Source: Bacteroidales bacterium
GTDB lineage: Bacteria > Bacteroidota > Bacteroidia > Bacteroidales > Muribaculaceae
Assembly (NCBI GenBank): GCA_014800735.1
Contig: JAAVFP010000056.1
Coordinates: 1-39,229, forward strand
Direction of reading: 5' to 3'
Length of the DNA stretch: 39,229 bases
Part shown: piece after piece, positions 16,561 through 25,600 of the stretch
How the letters are laid out: each line of letters begins with the position of its first letter
Position numbering within the stretch: position 1 is the stretch's first letter
The notes under the pieces: generated by a model
The model's input: the letters and a program-made list of their open reading frames with translations, nothing else
Told to the model about the DNA's origin: nothing
Database searches by the model: none
Made by a program: the position numbers and the translations under genes

Positions 16561-18345
16561 TTATTTGGATTTCTTTGATTGTTTCTTTGCGGGAGTCTTT
16601 TTGGAGTCGGCCTTGCGGCTACCCTGCTCCATTTTCATGGAAAAATCCTTGATGCGGGCCGACGAAAGTTGCCAGATGGCAGCTCCGTGGGCACCCACCT
16701 GAACCTCGAAGGGCATGCGGCTGCTGAGCATTCTGGCTGCCGTGGCGCCGGTGAGCAGTTCACGGGCCGAGGGGTCGGTGCCTTCGGGCAGTTCAAGGCA
16801 GTCGAAGGCATGCACGGGGATGTTCACGCGCACGCAGTCGTCGCTATCGCCGAAGTTCACAACGATAAGCAGGGTCTCGTCGCCCTCGTGGCGCAGGAAT
16901 GCGAAATGACGGTGAGGGTTCAGACCGGGATTGTCGAGGTTGACGTACATCAGGTCGAAGAACGAACCGCTCACAATCGCGGGGTCCTTGTGAGCAAGGT
17001 TGAGCACGCGGGCGTAGAGGGCTCGGAGCTCCTTCTCGGCCTTGGTCAGGTGTCCCTTGCAGTCGCCGCCGTTGAGCCAGCGGCGAACCGTTGCCACGGA
17101 CCAGTAGTCGAAAATAGTCGTACGGCCGTCGTGGCCGCTGTAGCCTTCGGCATCGGTTCCGGGCTCGCCCAGTTCCTGGCCGAAGTAAATCATCATGGGT
17201 CCGGTGGACATCATGGAACTCATCACCAGCGAAGGGAGCACACGGCGAGGGTCGCCTGCGTAGAAGGGCGATGCGAAACGCTGCTCGTCATGATTCTCCA
17301 GGAAGTTGAGCATATTTGGAGCGATACCCTCCACAGTCTGCCAGCAGCTGGTGAGGCGGGCTGCCGAGTGGTTCTGCGTTTCGATGGCGCGCAGGGTATC
17401 GTAGAGGTTCACCTTGTCGTAGAGGTAATCGAAGCCGCCGTAGTCAATGAACGGACGGTAGAGCCCCACGTCGTAGATTTCGGCAATAAACACAATGCCG
17501 GGATAGGATGCCTTGACCTGAGGGATGGCCCAATGCCAGAACTCCAGGGGAACCATGTGCACCATGTCGCAGCGGAAACCGTCCACGCCCTTGGAGGCCC
17601 AGTAGCGCAGGATGTGGAGCATCTTGAACCACGTGTCAGGCACGGGGTCGAAGTGGGTGCTTCCGTCACCGTAGTCCACGCCGTAGTTCAGTTTCACTGT
17701 GTCGTACCAGTTGTTGGCGTTCGGGAAAGCGTTGAAGCAATCATCGCCGCTGGCCTTGGCCGGGAACTCAACGTAGGCATCATCGCCGCTGCCGAGGTCC
17801 ACCCCCGGCGAGAACTGCTGGCGGGTGATGTAGTAGAAATTATTGTTCGGAGCGAAGAACATCTCGCGGTTGTCGCCCTGACCGAGGTCCTCGATTCCCA
17901 CGGTCTTGGCATCCGAATGGTACTCGCGTCCCACATGGTTGGGCACGAAGTCGATAATCACTTTCAGGCCGGCCTGATGGGTGCGCTTCACCAATGCTTC
18001 GAATTCGGCTATGCGCTTGGGTACGTCTACCGCGAGGTCCGGGTCGATGTCGTAATAGTCCGTGATGGCATAGGGGCTGCCGGCTTTGCCTTTCACCACG
18101 TGGGGATTATGGCGGGGGATACCGTAGGCGGTATAGTCGGCGTCGTGGGCGTGCTCAATCACACCGGTGTACCAGATGTGGGAGGCACCGAGGTCCTTGA
18201 TGGACTTCAATATAGCGAAATTAATATCATTAAGTTTTCCGGAACCGTTCTGTTCGATAGTACCGCCAACCACAGGGGTTTCGCAATAGTTCGTGAACAG
18301 GCGGGTGAGAACCTGATATATAATCGGCTTTTCTTTCTGCGACAT
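16561..18345 (-). CDS. cytoplasmic GH13 alpha-amylase-family enzyme
   Basis: This 594-residue glycoside hydrolase family 13 protein has no signal peptide. The barrel motifs are complete: region I DFVPNH (132-137), GFRCD with nucleophile Asp260, FIAE with general acid Glu289, and ENHDE with Asp353. A C-terminal beta domain follows, and the protein ends in a Lys/Ser/Thr-rich tail of about 25 residues (KADSKKTPAKKQ). It probably acts on intracellular alpha-glucans such as glycogen or maltodextrin, as hydrolase or transferase; the specificity cannot be assigned. It sits 2 bp after the patatin gene and 17 bp before prs. Confidence 0.9.
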   Translation of the reverse strand: MSQKEKPIIYQVLTRLFTNYCETPVVGGTIEQNGSGKLNDINFAILKSIKDLGASHIWYTGVIEHAHDADYTAYGIPRHNPHVVKGKAGSPYAITDYYDIDPDLAVDVPKRIAEFEALVKRTHQAGLKVIIDFVPNHVGREYHSDAKTVGIEDLGQGDNREMFFAPNNNFYYITRQQFSPGVDLGSGDDAYVEFPAKASGDDCFNAFPNANNWYDTVKLNYGVDYGDGSTHFDPVPDTWFKMLHILRYWASKGVDGFRCDMVHMVPLEFWHWAIPQVKASYPGIVFIAEIYDVGLYRPFIDYGGFDYLYDKVNLYDTLRAIETQNHSAARLTSCWQTVEGIAPNMLNFLENHDEQRFASPFYAGDPRRVLPSLVMSSMMSTGPMMIYFGQELGEPGTDAEGYSGHDGRTTIFDYWSVATVRRWLNGGDCKGHLTKAEKELRALYARVLNLAHKDPAIVSGSFFDLMYVNLDNPGLNPHRHFAFLRHEGDETLLIVVNFGDSDDCVRVNIPVHAFDCLELPEGTDPSARELLTGATAARMLSSRMPFEVQVGAHGAAIWQLSSARIKDFSMKMEQGSRKADSKKTPAKKQSKKSK

Positions 18346-18347
18346 AA

Positions 18348-19199
18348 TTATTTATTAAATTCCGAAAGGGGAACGTGTTCGGTGCGTGGATTCCACAGGC
18401 CGGCATCGCGGAGAGCCTTGCGGGTGTGGATATAGCCGCTGAGGAACACCTGCTTGATGTTCTTGAGGTCGAACACGGCATAGTTGGCAATCTCGGGAGT
18501 CTGCACGGAAATATCGCACAGGTCCATGTCCACCTTCTGATTGGCCTTGGCCATCAGATTGTAGGTGCGCATCGCCACATTAATAATTGAATCATATTTG
18601 CCCACACGGCGCATGGGGCTCACGTTGATACCGATGAGCTTCTCGCACTTATCGCGGATAATCCACGCCGGATGGTTGCGGAGCACGCCACCATCCACAT
18701 AGTGCTGACCGTTGATTTCAACAGGGCGGAAAATGATGGGGATGGAACACGAGGCCAACATGCGCGGCCCGATTTCTCCCTCATGGAAAGCTTCAGGTTC
18801 GCCGGTGTCAAGATTAGTGGCACCGATATATATAGGCATTCCCAGTTCCTCGAGCTTGCGGGCACCACCCAGCTCGGCAAGGATGAAATTCTTGAAGCGG
18901 TCAATACGCATCAGGCCGCCGCTGCCGAAGCTCAGCTCCGCAAAATCGCGGAAGCCGCGACGCGAAAAAATCTCGGCCATCTTGATAGGGCGGACACCGG
19001 CGGCATAGAGCACCGCGATGACCGACCCGGCGCTCACACCGGCCACGACATCAGGCTTAAGCCCGGCTTCCTCAATAGCCAGCAGGGCGCCGGCGTGGGC
19101 AAAGCCACGGGCTCCGCCTCCACTCAGGGCCACGCCTAATTTGTAAGGCTTTGAAGATGAGGGACTTTTATCTTTGTCTTTGTGCATCGTCGTTCGCAT
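18348..19199 (-). CDS. patatin-like phospholipase/esterase (RssA-type)
   Basis: The protein has 283 residues from the ATG at 19199; the ATG at 19187 is also possible. Longer in-frame starts are excluded because a promoter -7 box lies inside that stretch. The patatin catalytic features are all present: oxyanion loop GGGARG (27-32), nucleophile Ser56 in GVSAG and the dyad Asp in YVDGGVLRNHP. Members hydrolyse acyl esters of lipids, and the small RssA-like group is cytoplasmic with mostly unknown substrates. No signal peptide or membrane helix is visible. It is the first gene of the patatin-GH13-prs transcript, with 2 bp to the next gene. Confidence 0.88.
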   Translation of the reverse strand: MRTTMHKDKDKSPSSSKPYKLGVALSGGGARGFAHAGALLAIEEAGLKPDVVAGVSAGSVIAVLYAAGVRPIKMAEIFSRRGFRDFAELSFGSGGLMRIDRFKNFILAELGGARKLEELGMPIYIGATNLDTGEPEAFHEGEIGPRMLASCSIPIIFRPVEINGQHYVDGGVLRNHPAWIIRDKCEKLIGINVSPMRRVGKYDSIINVAMRTYNLMAKANQKVDMDLCDISVQTPEIANYAVFDLKNIKQVFLSGYIHTRKALRDAGLWNPRTEHVPLSEFNK

Positions 19200-19216
19200 G
19201 GGCGTTTTATCCGCTG

Positions 19217-19224
19217 CAAAAGTA
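19217..19224 (-). promoter_or_regulatory. -7 box of promoter for patatin-GH13-prs operon
   Basis: The minus strand reads TACTTTTG, a match to TAnnTTTG. ATTG about 20 bp upstream can serve as the -33 box. Transcription would start near 19210, giving an 11- or 23-nt leader, depending on which ATG is used. Confidence 0.65.
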
Positions 19225-19307
19225 GTCAGAAAAAATGGTTCTTTCAATTTTTTAACTCATTTTTTGCGTTTTTTATGCCGTGAACGGTTTTTATCGCGCG
19301 ATTGTTG

Positions 19308-19315
19308 TATCTTTG
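19308..19315 (+). promoter_or_regulatory. -7 box of promoter for YihY/BrkB gene
   Basis: TATCTTTG matches the preferred Bacteroides -7 element, 16 bp before the ATG at 19332. The -33 region has only GTTT at a 17-bp spacing. The element overlaps an in-frame TTG at 19302, which argues against that TTG as start. Confidence 0.6.
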
Positions 19316-19331
19316 CGAAACCGTTTCAATT

Positions 19332-20711
19332 ATGGAAAAACTAACAGACGACAATATTACCCCCAAAGCTCCCGGACGCATAGGCAGGCTTGTGGACAAA
19401 GCCATCGGCCTGTGGGACTATGTGACCACCGGAATATGGAGCGATACACGCCGTAAATGGTGGATAAATGTGCTGCGCACGGTCAACCTATCGGTCAACT
19501 CATTTCTGAACCGCGACATCCAGACGCAGGCCTGCGCCATGACCTACCGCACCATGCTGGCCGTAGTGCCGGCGCTGGCATTGCTGCTGGCCATAGGCCG
19601 CGGCTTCGGCATTTCGCAGGTGCTCCAGGACGAGCTCTACCAACTGTTCCCGGCCCAGCGCGTGGCAATAAAATACTCCATCAATTTTGTGGACTCCTAC
19701 CTCAATCAGACCTCCGAGGGCATTTTCCTGGGCGTTGGCCTGGTGTTCCTGCTGTGGACCATGATTTCGCTTCTGGGCAATGTGGAGGACACATTTAATT
19801 ATATATGGGGACAGAAAAATGGGCGCAGCATCTGGCGCAAAATCACCGACTACACGGCCATGATGCTCATCCTGCCTATCCTCATGATTTGTGCCAGCGG
19901 TATCTCGCTGATGCTCTCCTCCACTCTCAACGCTATCTTCCACTTCAGTTTCATGACCCCGCTGATTTCAGCGTTTCTCGAGGGGGCCTCGGTGCTTGTC
20001 ACCTGGCTGTTCTTCACCGCCGTCTACATCCTGATTCCCAATGCCCGCGTGAAATTCAAGAACGCTTTTATCTCCGGAGCCCTTGCAGGCACGGGCTTCC
20101 TGGTGCTTCAGTGGCTGTTCGTCACCGGTACGCTCTATGTCACCCGCTACAATGCCATCTACGGTTCCTTCGCCTTCCTGCCGCTGCTGCTGCTCTGGTT
20201 GCAGCTGGTGTGGGTGATATGCCTGGCCGGCGCGGTGGTATGCTACTCGTCGCAGAACGTATTCGCTTTCAGCCTTGAGCGCGAGGTGGCCAACATCTCG
20301 CCGCAGTACGAGGCCAAGGTGGTCCTGGCGATAGCCACAGTCATCACTCACCGCTTCATTCAAGGCCAGCCCGCACCCACCGCACGCGACCTGATGAACT
20401 ACTACGACCTGCCCGCACGCCTGGTGACCGACATCACGGATCGCCTGTGTGCCGCCGGAATTGTGTCGCGCGTGATGATTGCAGGCGAAAAAGACGTGTG
20501 GGGCTTCCAGCCGGCGCTCGAGCCCTCTCGGCTCACCGTCGGTTTCCTCACCCGCAAGCTCTACACCGAAGGCAAGAAAGACTTCATTCCCAATTTCCGC
20601 AAAAATTTCCAGGGCGTTTCCGCGGTTTTCAGCAAAATTGAAACTAACTTTGCAGAACTGACGGATTCCACCCTGCTATCCGACATCCCTATCCAGGAAA
20701 AGAACATTTAA
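19332..20711 (+). CDS. YihY/virulence factor BrkB family membrane protein
   Basis: The protein is 459 residues. A soluble N-terminal region with FLNRDIQTQACAMTYRTMLAVVPALALL is followed by about six membrane helices (roughly residues 70-320) with the family's conserved YNAIYGSFAFLPLLLLWLQ near the fifth helix. The C-terminal ~130 residues look like a winged-helix domain (ARDLMNYYDLPARLVTDITDRL), usual for Bacteroidetes members. The family was once misnamed RNase BN, and its actual role is unresolved. The ATG at 19332 is preferred because the promoter -7 box covers the upstream TTG. ridA starts 23 bp downstream and is probably co-transcribed. Confidence 0.88.
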   Translation: MEKLTDDNITPKAPGRIGRLVDKAIGLWDYVTTGIWSDTRRKWWINVLRTVNLSVNSFLNRDIQTQACAMTYRTMLAVVPALALLLAIGRGFGISQVLQDELYQLFPAQRVAIKYSINFVDSYLNQTSEGIFLGVGLVFLLWTMISLLGNVEDTFNYIWGQKNGRSIWRKITDYTAMMLILPILMICASGISLMLSSTLNAIFHFSFMTPLISAFLEGASVLVTWLFFTAVYILIPNARVKFKNAFISGALAGTGFLVLQWLFVTGTLYVTRYNAIYGSFAFLPLLLLWLQLVWVICLAGAVVCYSSQNVFAFSLEREVANISPQYEAKVVLAIATVITHRFIQGQPAPTARDLMNYYDLPARLVTDITDRLCAAGIVSRVMIAGEKDVWGFQPALEPSRLTVGFLTRKLYTEGKKDFIPNFRKNFQGVSAVFSKIETNFAELTDSTLLSDIPIQEKNI

Positions 20712-20734
20712 GTTAACCTCAACAAAGAAAAACG

Positions 20735-21109
20735 ATGAAAAAAGTAATTGCCACCACTGCCGCTCCCGGCGCTATCGGTCCCTACAGCCAGGCTATTGAC
20801 GCCGGCGCTTTCGTTTACGCTTCCGGTCAGATTCCCCTGAACCCCGAAACGGGCGAAATCCCCGAAGGCATCACCGCACAGACCGAGCAGTCGCTCCGCA
20901 ACGTGTGCGCCATCCTTGAAGCCGCCGGCCTGTCGGTGGACAACGTTGTGAAAACCACCGTGTTCCTGGCCGACATGAACGACTTTGCCGCAATGAACGA
21001 AGTATATGGCCGTGTGTTCACCGAGCCCTACCCTGCCCGCTCAGCTGTGGCTGTCCGTACCCTGCCCAAGAACGTGCTCGTAGAAATCGAAGTCATCGCC
21101 ACCCGCTGA
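20735..21109 (+). CDS. ridA: RidA family reactive intermediate/imine deaminase
   Basis: This 124-residue protein belongs to the YjgF/YER057c/UK114 family, which hydrolyses reactive 2-aminoacrylate and related enamines/imines released by PLP enzymes. Family marks include AIGPYSQA near the N-terminus, [15 protein letters not shown], the substrate-contact Arg in [12 protein letters not shown] and the terminal VEIEVIA. The length is typical of a trimeric cytosolic RidA. It is the last gene of its transcript and is closed by the 15-bp hairpin at 21128-21165. Confidence 0.95.
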   Translation: MKKVIATTAAPGAIGPYSQAIDAGAFVYASGQIPLNPETGEIPEGITAQTEQSLRNVCAILEAAGLSVDNVVKTTVFLADMNDFAAMNEVYGRVFTEPYPARSAVAVRTLPKNVLVEIEVIATR

Positions 21110-21127
21110 TTTATCCGGACTTAGAAT

Positions 21128-21165
21128 AAAAAAGGTGTATCGGTTAATGTCGATACACCTTTTTT
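21128..21165. terminator. bidirectional terminator between ridA and the B12-riboswitch operon
   Basis: A 15-bp perfect stem (21128-21142 with 21151-21165) has an 8-nt loop, with an A run on one side and a T run on the other. It ends the convergent ridA and DUF2149 transcripts. Confidence 0.93.
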
Positions 21166-21170
21166 ATTTA

Positions 21171-21503
21171 TTATTCGGGAATGTAGATAATCTCGCCGGA
21201 TTCAAGCTCGTAGGCCGCGCCCACACGCCTTCCCCGGGCTCCGGAGCCATTGTCGCTGTCGGAGGGGGTGTAGCGTTTCACCTCCGTGCCGGTGCGGGTG
21301 ATAATTTCCATATCGTCCTCGCCCGGATTTTTCACCATCGTGAAATCCTGACCCGAAAAAATCTCGCTGAAATTGAAGCTCACCACTATTGCCACCATCA
21401 GTGCTACGGCAAACACCATAGCAACATCGAAAAGGTTGGTGAGCATTTCCAGGGGATTGTCATCGCCCTCATCATCGCGGAAAATACGGTTTCGCGTTCT
21501 CAT
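21171..21503 (-). CDS. DUF2149 protein, HmuV-like (ExbD-like partner)
   Basis: The protein is 110 residues. A charged N-terminal cytoplasmic segment is followed by one membrane helix (about 25-44, LFDVAMVFAVALMVAIVVSF) and a soluble, probably periplasmic, C-terminal region containing YELESGEIIYIP. This matches DUF2149, which follows MotA/TolQ/ExbB-type genes and corresponds to HmuV of the hmuYRSTUV heme loci of Bacteroidetes. Topology and position suggest an ExbD-like partner of the channel protein, by inference. Its ATG overlaps the stop of the preceding gene (21500-21503). It is the last gene of the operon. Confidence 0.8.
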   Translation of the reverse strand: MRTRNRIFRDDEGDDNPLEMLTNLFDVAMVFAVALMVAIVVSFNFSEIFSGQDFTMVKNPGEDDMEIITRTGTEVKRYTPSDSDNGSGARGRRVGAAYELESGEIIYIPE

Positions 21504-22102
21504 TGTTCTGCGGACGTTTCGGCGAGTTTCCTGCGCACAAATTCAAGATTGTTGATGTTTTTCGCCAGGAAGTACTTGTCGCTCTGCAAGCGTGCCACAC
21601 CCACAGCGGCCACAAACATTCCCACCACGGTTGTGGCGAAGGCCACCTGCATATTGTAGGCCATCGAAGCGATGTTGCCCGACGCCAATCCCACCAGTGC
21701 GGGACCCATAGGGATGAGCGTGCCCATCAGTCCGAGTACTGGACCAAACTTCACCAGACTACGGCTGCGGAAAAGGATTTTCTGCGCATCCACCTCGTAG
21801 TTTGCCACTATGCGCTCGTTGAGAGCATCGTTGGCAGGATGCTCAAGCATTTCGGCCATGCAGACGGCAATTTCAGATTTAGCAATGCCCTCCAGCGCCA
21901 GGCTGAGTTCGTCCGTATTTCGCCCGGTGAAAACGTTGAGTGCGGGGCCCAGGGTATCAAGAACAGTACGGTTAGACCGATAGCTGTGATAATATGTTGC
22001 GACAGCCACGATACTGCGGACAAGAAAATACAGAAGGAGAATCAGAACGGGTATCATCAACCCGTTGGAAATCACGAATAAAACGCTTGTAATATATTCC
22101 AT
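21500..22102 (-). CDS. MotA/TolQ/ExbB family proton channel protein, HmuU-like
   Basis: This 200-residue inner-membrane protein has one N-terminal helix (about 5-30), a cytoplasmic region (about 35-115) and two C-terminal helices (about 117-175) in the family pattern FGPVLGLMGTLIPMGPALVGLASG, followed by MQVAFATTVVGMFVAAVGV. ExbB/TolQ/MotA proteins use the proton gradient to energise envelope processes. Its position between the small polytopic protein and the DUF2149 gene corresponds to HmuU of hmuSTUV. The gaps are 1 bp upstream and a 4-bp overlap downstream, so expression is tightly coupled. Confidence 0.87.
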   Translation of the reverse strand: MEYITSVLFVISNGLMIPVLILLLYFLVRSIVAVATYYHSYRSNRTVLDTLGPALNVFTGRNTDELSLALEGIAKSEIAVCMAEMLEHPANDALNERIVANYEVDAQKILFRSRSLVKFGPVLGLMGTLIPMGPALVGLASGNIASMAYNMQVAFATTVVGMFVAAVGVARLQSDKYFLAKNINNLEFVRRKLAETSAEQ

Positions 22103-22103
22103 G

Positions 22104-22601
22104 TTATTTGCCTGGGTAAACGACTAATAGAAATAGGAGAATTATGCAAAGGAAATAGAGCACCTGGGCTTGGCTCCCTGACGCCACTGCTCGCCACGCG
22201 ACCGAAAGGGTAAAGAACGCGAGAGCCACACCTATGCCCATGCAGAGTGCGAGGGTGGCAAAGGATGTGCCCGGAAAGTGAGCAATCACATCGGCCGCAA
22301 GCATGCTCAGCAGATAGAACAAACCTACACCCGGATATTTGCGAAGCACCGACGTGGTGCCGGCAAAACATCCTGCAATGAATATGCAACACTCGCCGAA
22401 CAATACAACGGGCATAAAGTCGGTGGAAAGAATTCCGCCGAATCGCAAGCCCGGAGTTCGGCTCAGGGCCCACACCGCCACGGCCCCGACCACTCCCCAT
22501 GCCACACTCAGGAGCAGATTGCGGAGTTTGCCCGGCGATGCTGCCCGCAAAGTGTAGACCAGGCCCGAGAGCATCAGAATTGCGCATGTCAGACCACTCA
22601 T
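22104..22601 (-). CDS. small polytopic membrane protein, HmuT-like position
   Basis: The protein has 165 residues, almost all hydrophobic, with five or six predicted helices (about 2-20, 28-46, 58-80, 90-108, 112-134 and 143-162) and no catalytic motif. The ATG overlaps the stop of the CobN-like gene (22598-22601). In hmuYRSTUV loci a polytopic protein of unknown role lies in the same place (HmuT), so the assignment rests on gene order and topology, not on recognised sequence similarity. Confidence 0.65.
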   Translation of the reverse strand: MSGLTCAILMLSGLVYTLRAASPGKLRNLLLSVAWGVVGAVAVWALSRTPGLRFGGILSTDFMPVVLFGECCIFIAGCFAGTTSVLRKYPGVGLFYLLSMLAADVIAHFPGTSFATLALCMGIGVALAFFTLSVAWRAVASGSQAQVLYFLCIILLFLLVVYPGK

Positions 22602-25600
22602 TTTTTACGCGTTTTTTTGATTGCCAAAATAAGTGCAACAAGGAGAATAACGGCAAGACCGATTATCGCTATCGGGGTTGCAGCGGGAAGGTTGTGCTCA
22701 GCGCTTGCCGGATAACCCATCCTCTCCTCCTTCAGCACCTGGTTCGAGCCTGCGCTTGCCACAGCCGCCTGCATCTTTTCCGTGTACACACGGCCACTTT
22801 CGGCATCAAGCGCAGCGGCAGTGAACTGCTGAAGTTTGCGGTTGCCGCACACGAACTCGGTGCAGGGGGCACCGTTGCGCTCAGTCATCCGGGCATGCGC
22901 CTCGGCCACACTTTTCAATTGCACGTCAGTGGGTTGCCAGTAGCCTTTTCGGGCACTTTCAAGCATCACGGCGGTCATCTCCTGATATGCAGCAGGGTTC
23001 ACACGGTCAAAATACTCATTGATACCCAGCCCGTGGATATCAGCCACATAAGTATCGTAAAGGCTATCGAAGATATTGTCATTGAGCACCGACGGACGCA
23101 TCACTGTCCAGCCGAAGATGTTGCGGAAAATTTCGCCAAACATCTGCGCTGTGCCTGCATCGCCCTGCATCCGCTGACGGATAAACTCGGGGTTGAGCAC
23201 CGTGGCGCGTGTTTCAACCGCAACAGCCTGGTTGGCATCCTGAAGGCGCGGCAGATAGGTGTTGCGGTAATCGGCCATCACTGCATCAGGTTCCTTGCCG
23301 CCGACGGTTCCGGCCACAAGCGACAGCGCTCCGGTGAACTCGTACACATGATCAAGCGAAATCGGCCCCCAGGTATTGCTCTGGCGCGGCTGCACAATGA
23401 CATCTGTACCGCGAACGGCCGCTTTGAGCAAATTGGCATCCGGACGCCCCCAGTTGTCATCGTCGCCATACATGGCACACATGTTGTTGAGATAACCCTC
23501 CACCAGCTCGCCGCGGTCGTCCCAGCTGCCTGAATTTTCGGTGTAAGGCAACATGCCGGTGCTGTAACCGGAATTAACCGGCCCGAACACGCGCATTACC
23601 GAAAGTTTCCGGGCTTCATCCGGAGCCATACCGTCGGCAACCATCTGGCGCTCCTGCGCCACTGTGCTTTCGGCAACGTAGTTGGGATATACATCGTTGG
23701 CTGCGGCGCCGGATGCCATTGCAACTGCGTCAGTAATCAGTTTCAGGCGCGAGCCGGCAATGTCGCGCAGCTGACCGGACACCTGAACCATGACGTTCAC
23801 TCGCGGACGACCGAGCTCCGCCGATGGTGTCAGGCGCAGGTCCATTACACGGCCCTGGGCATCGCGCACAGGCTCCACTCCAAGCATGCGCAGTGCCTGG
23901 GCCACGGTGGCGCCCTGCGAGCTGATGAATTCGCCGGCCCAGAATGTGTAGCTCACCTGGTGCGGATAGTCGCCGTGCTTGTCGTAATAGTTCTTCAAGG
24001 TTTGATCGGCAAGGGCAGCTCCATCGGTCCACGCTTTCACGCCCGGAGTAGCCTCAGCGTTGATACTGAACATATTGTTTCCCGTCGGGAGCACGTTCGG
24101 ATTGGCAACCGGGTCGCCGCCTGGACCGGGATGCACAGGCACACCGGCCAGCGCACCGATTATAGTTGAAAATTCGCGCGCAGGCGATTGCAACAACAAC
24201 TCGCGGTAGCGGACCGCATCGGCCAGTTCGGGTTCCAGGCCTATTGTGTCAGGCTTGGCTTGCCTGAGCAGTGCCGATATGTCGGCCCGTGCAGCATCCA
24301 GATAGTGATGTGCAATGTAGGTGTAATCTCCGAGCTGTTCGGCGCTTATTTTCCCTGCATCGCGGTCGCGGCGACCGCGGGCGTAAGCAAGTTTATCGGC
24401 ACATATAGCCATGACGGTGGTGGTGAGGTCCTTTTCGCTGTAAGGACGGTTCATCACATAGTATGCGCCCGTAATCTTCTCGTTCATGAGTTCCTCGATG
24501 AACGAATCGAGTTGTTTCAGTTCCCCGGCGGAATAAGTTCCTGAGGCAGTGGAATCAAGGCCGAGATCGGAGTGAAGCCCTTCGGCAATGATACGTTTTT
24601 TCAGTGCGGGTGTGTTGGCCGCGGGCGAAGCGATTGCACGGTGAATATCGTCGGTGAGCGAGGAATAACGACGGCGCATGCCGCTCTCCACAAAGGGCGG
24701 AGTGAGGTGCGATATAATCACGGCATGGCTCCTGCGTTTGGCAATAATGGCCTCGCCCACATTGCCGGTGGTATAGACATAGAAATGCGGGCGGTTGCCG
24801 ATGAGCACTTCGGCCCAGTCGGCCTGCGAAAGACCTGCGTTCTTGCCCGGAGTGAATTCGAGGTTGCCATGCGTGCCGAAGTGCAGGAGCGCATCGGCCT
24901 TGAATTCTTTCTGCATATACAGGTAGGGAGCCAGGTAGCTGTGCGGAGGCACCACCTCGGCGCCATGTACCATCTTGAATTCATCGTCGCCGATTGCGGG
25001 GCGTGGCTGAGGAAAAAGGAACACGTTGCCGAAGCGCAGACCGGCAATCGCCAGGCTGTCGCCGCGGGCAAGCTGATTGCCAGGAGCCGGACCATAGCGC
25101 TCCTCGACCTTGGCATACTGTTCCTGCTCAAGCACCTCGGCCGCCCACTGCCTGTAGGTGTCCTTGTCAATCCAGATGTGGGCCGAGCTGTCCATGAATT
25201 CCTGCTGTGCTGCCGGAGCATAGGCTCCCATCACGGCACCCTGCTCCATCACTGTTTTGCGGAAAGCGTCCTCGCTGTCGGGCAGACCGTCCAGGTCATA
25301 TCCCTCGGCCTCGAGTTGACGCAGCAGGTTGTAAAGCGATGGCACCACCTCCATCCCGAAGGCCAGCAGAGCATCCTTGCCGGGCGATTTGAAATATGCA
25401 ATAGCTATACGTTTGTTGCGGTTGGGTGTGGTGCGCAGAGCCATGAAACGGTCAAACTGCTCCAGGAATGCATCCACACGCTCAGGCACAGGGTTATATC
25501 TCGGCAGTCCGCGCTCGTCGGTATCCTGGGTTGAAATGCACAGCGGCGCCATGGCACCGTCGATTTCCGGCACCACAATGCGGGCATTGAGCGTGCCGCC

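Noticed and set aside
16579-18435. Plus-strand open frame of 618 codons opposite the GH13 gene
   Set aside because: It is the antisense shadow of a gene with all GH13 catalytic motifs. Its translation is unnaturally rich in Val, His and Gly with no domain.
19200-19247. TTG start of the patatin gene at 19247
   Set aside because: The promoter -7 box at 19224-19217 would lie inside the coding region, so translation must begin at 19199 or 19187.
22499-23533. Plus-strand open frame of 344 codons opposite the CobN-like gene
   Set aside because: It has no recognisable domain or promoter and is antisense to conserved CobN sequence.
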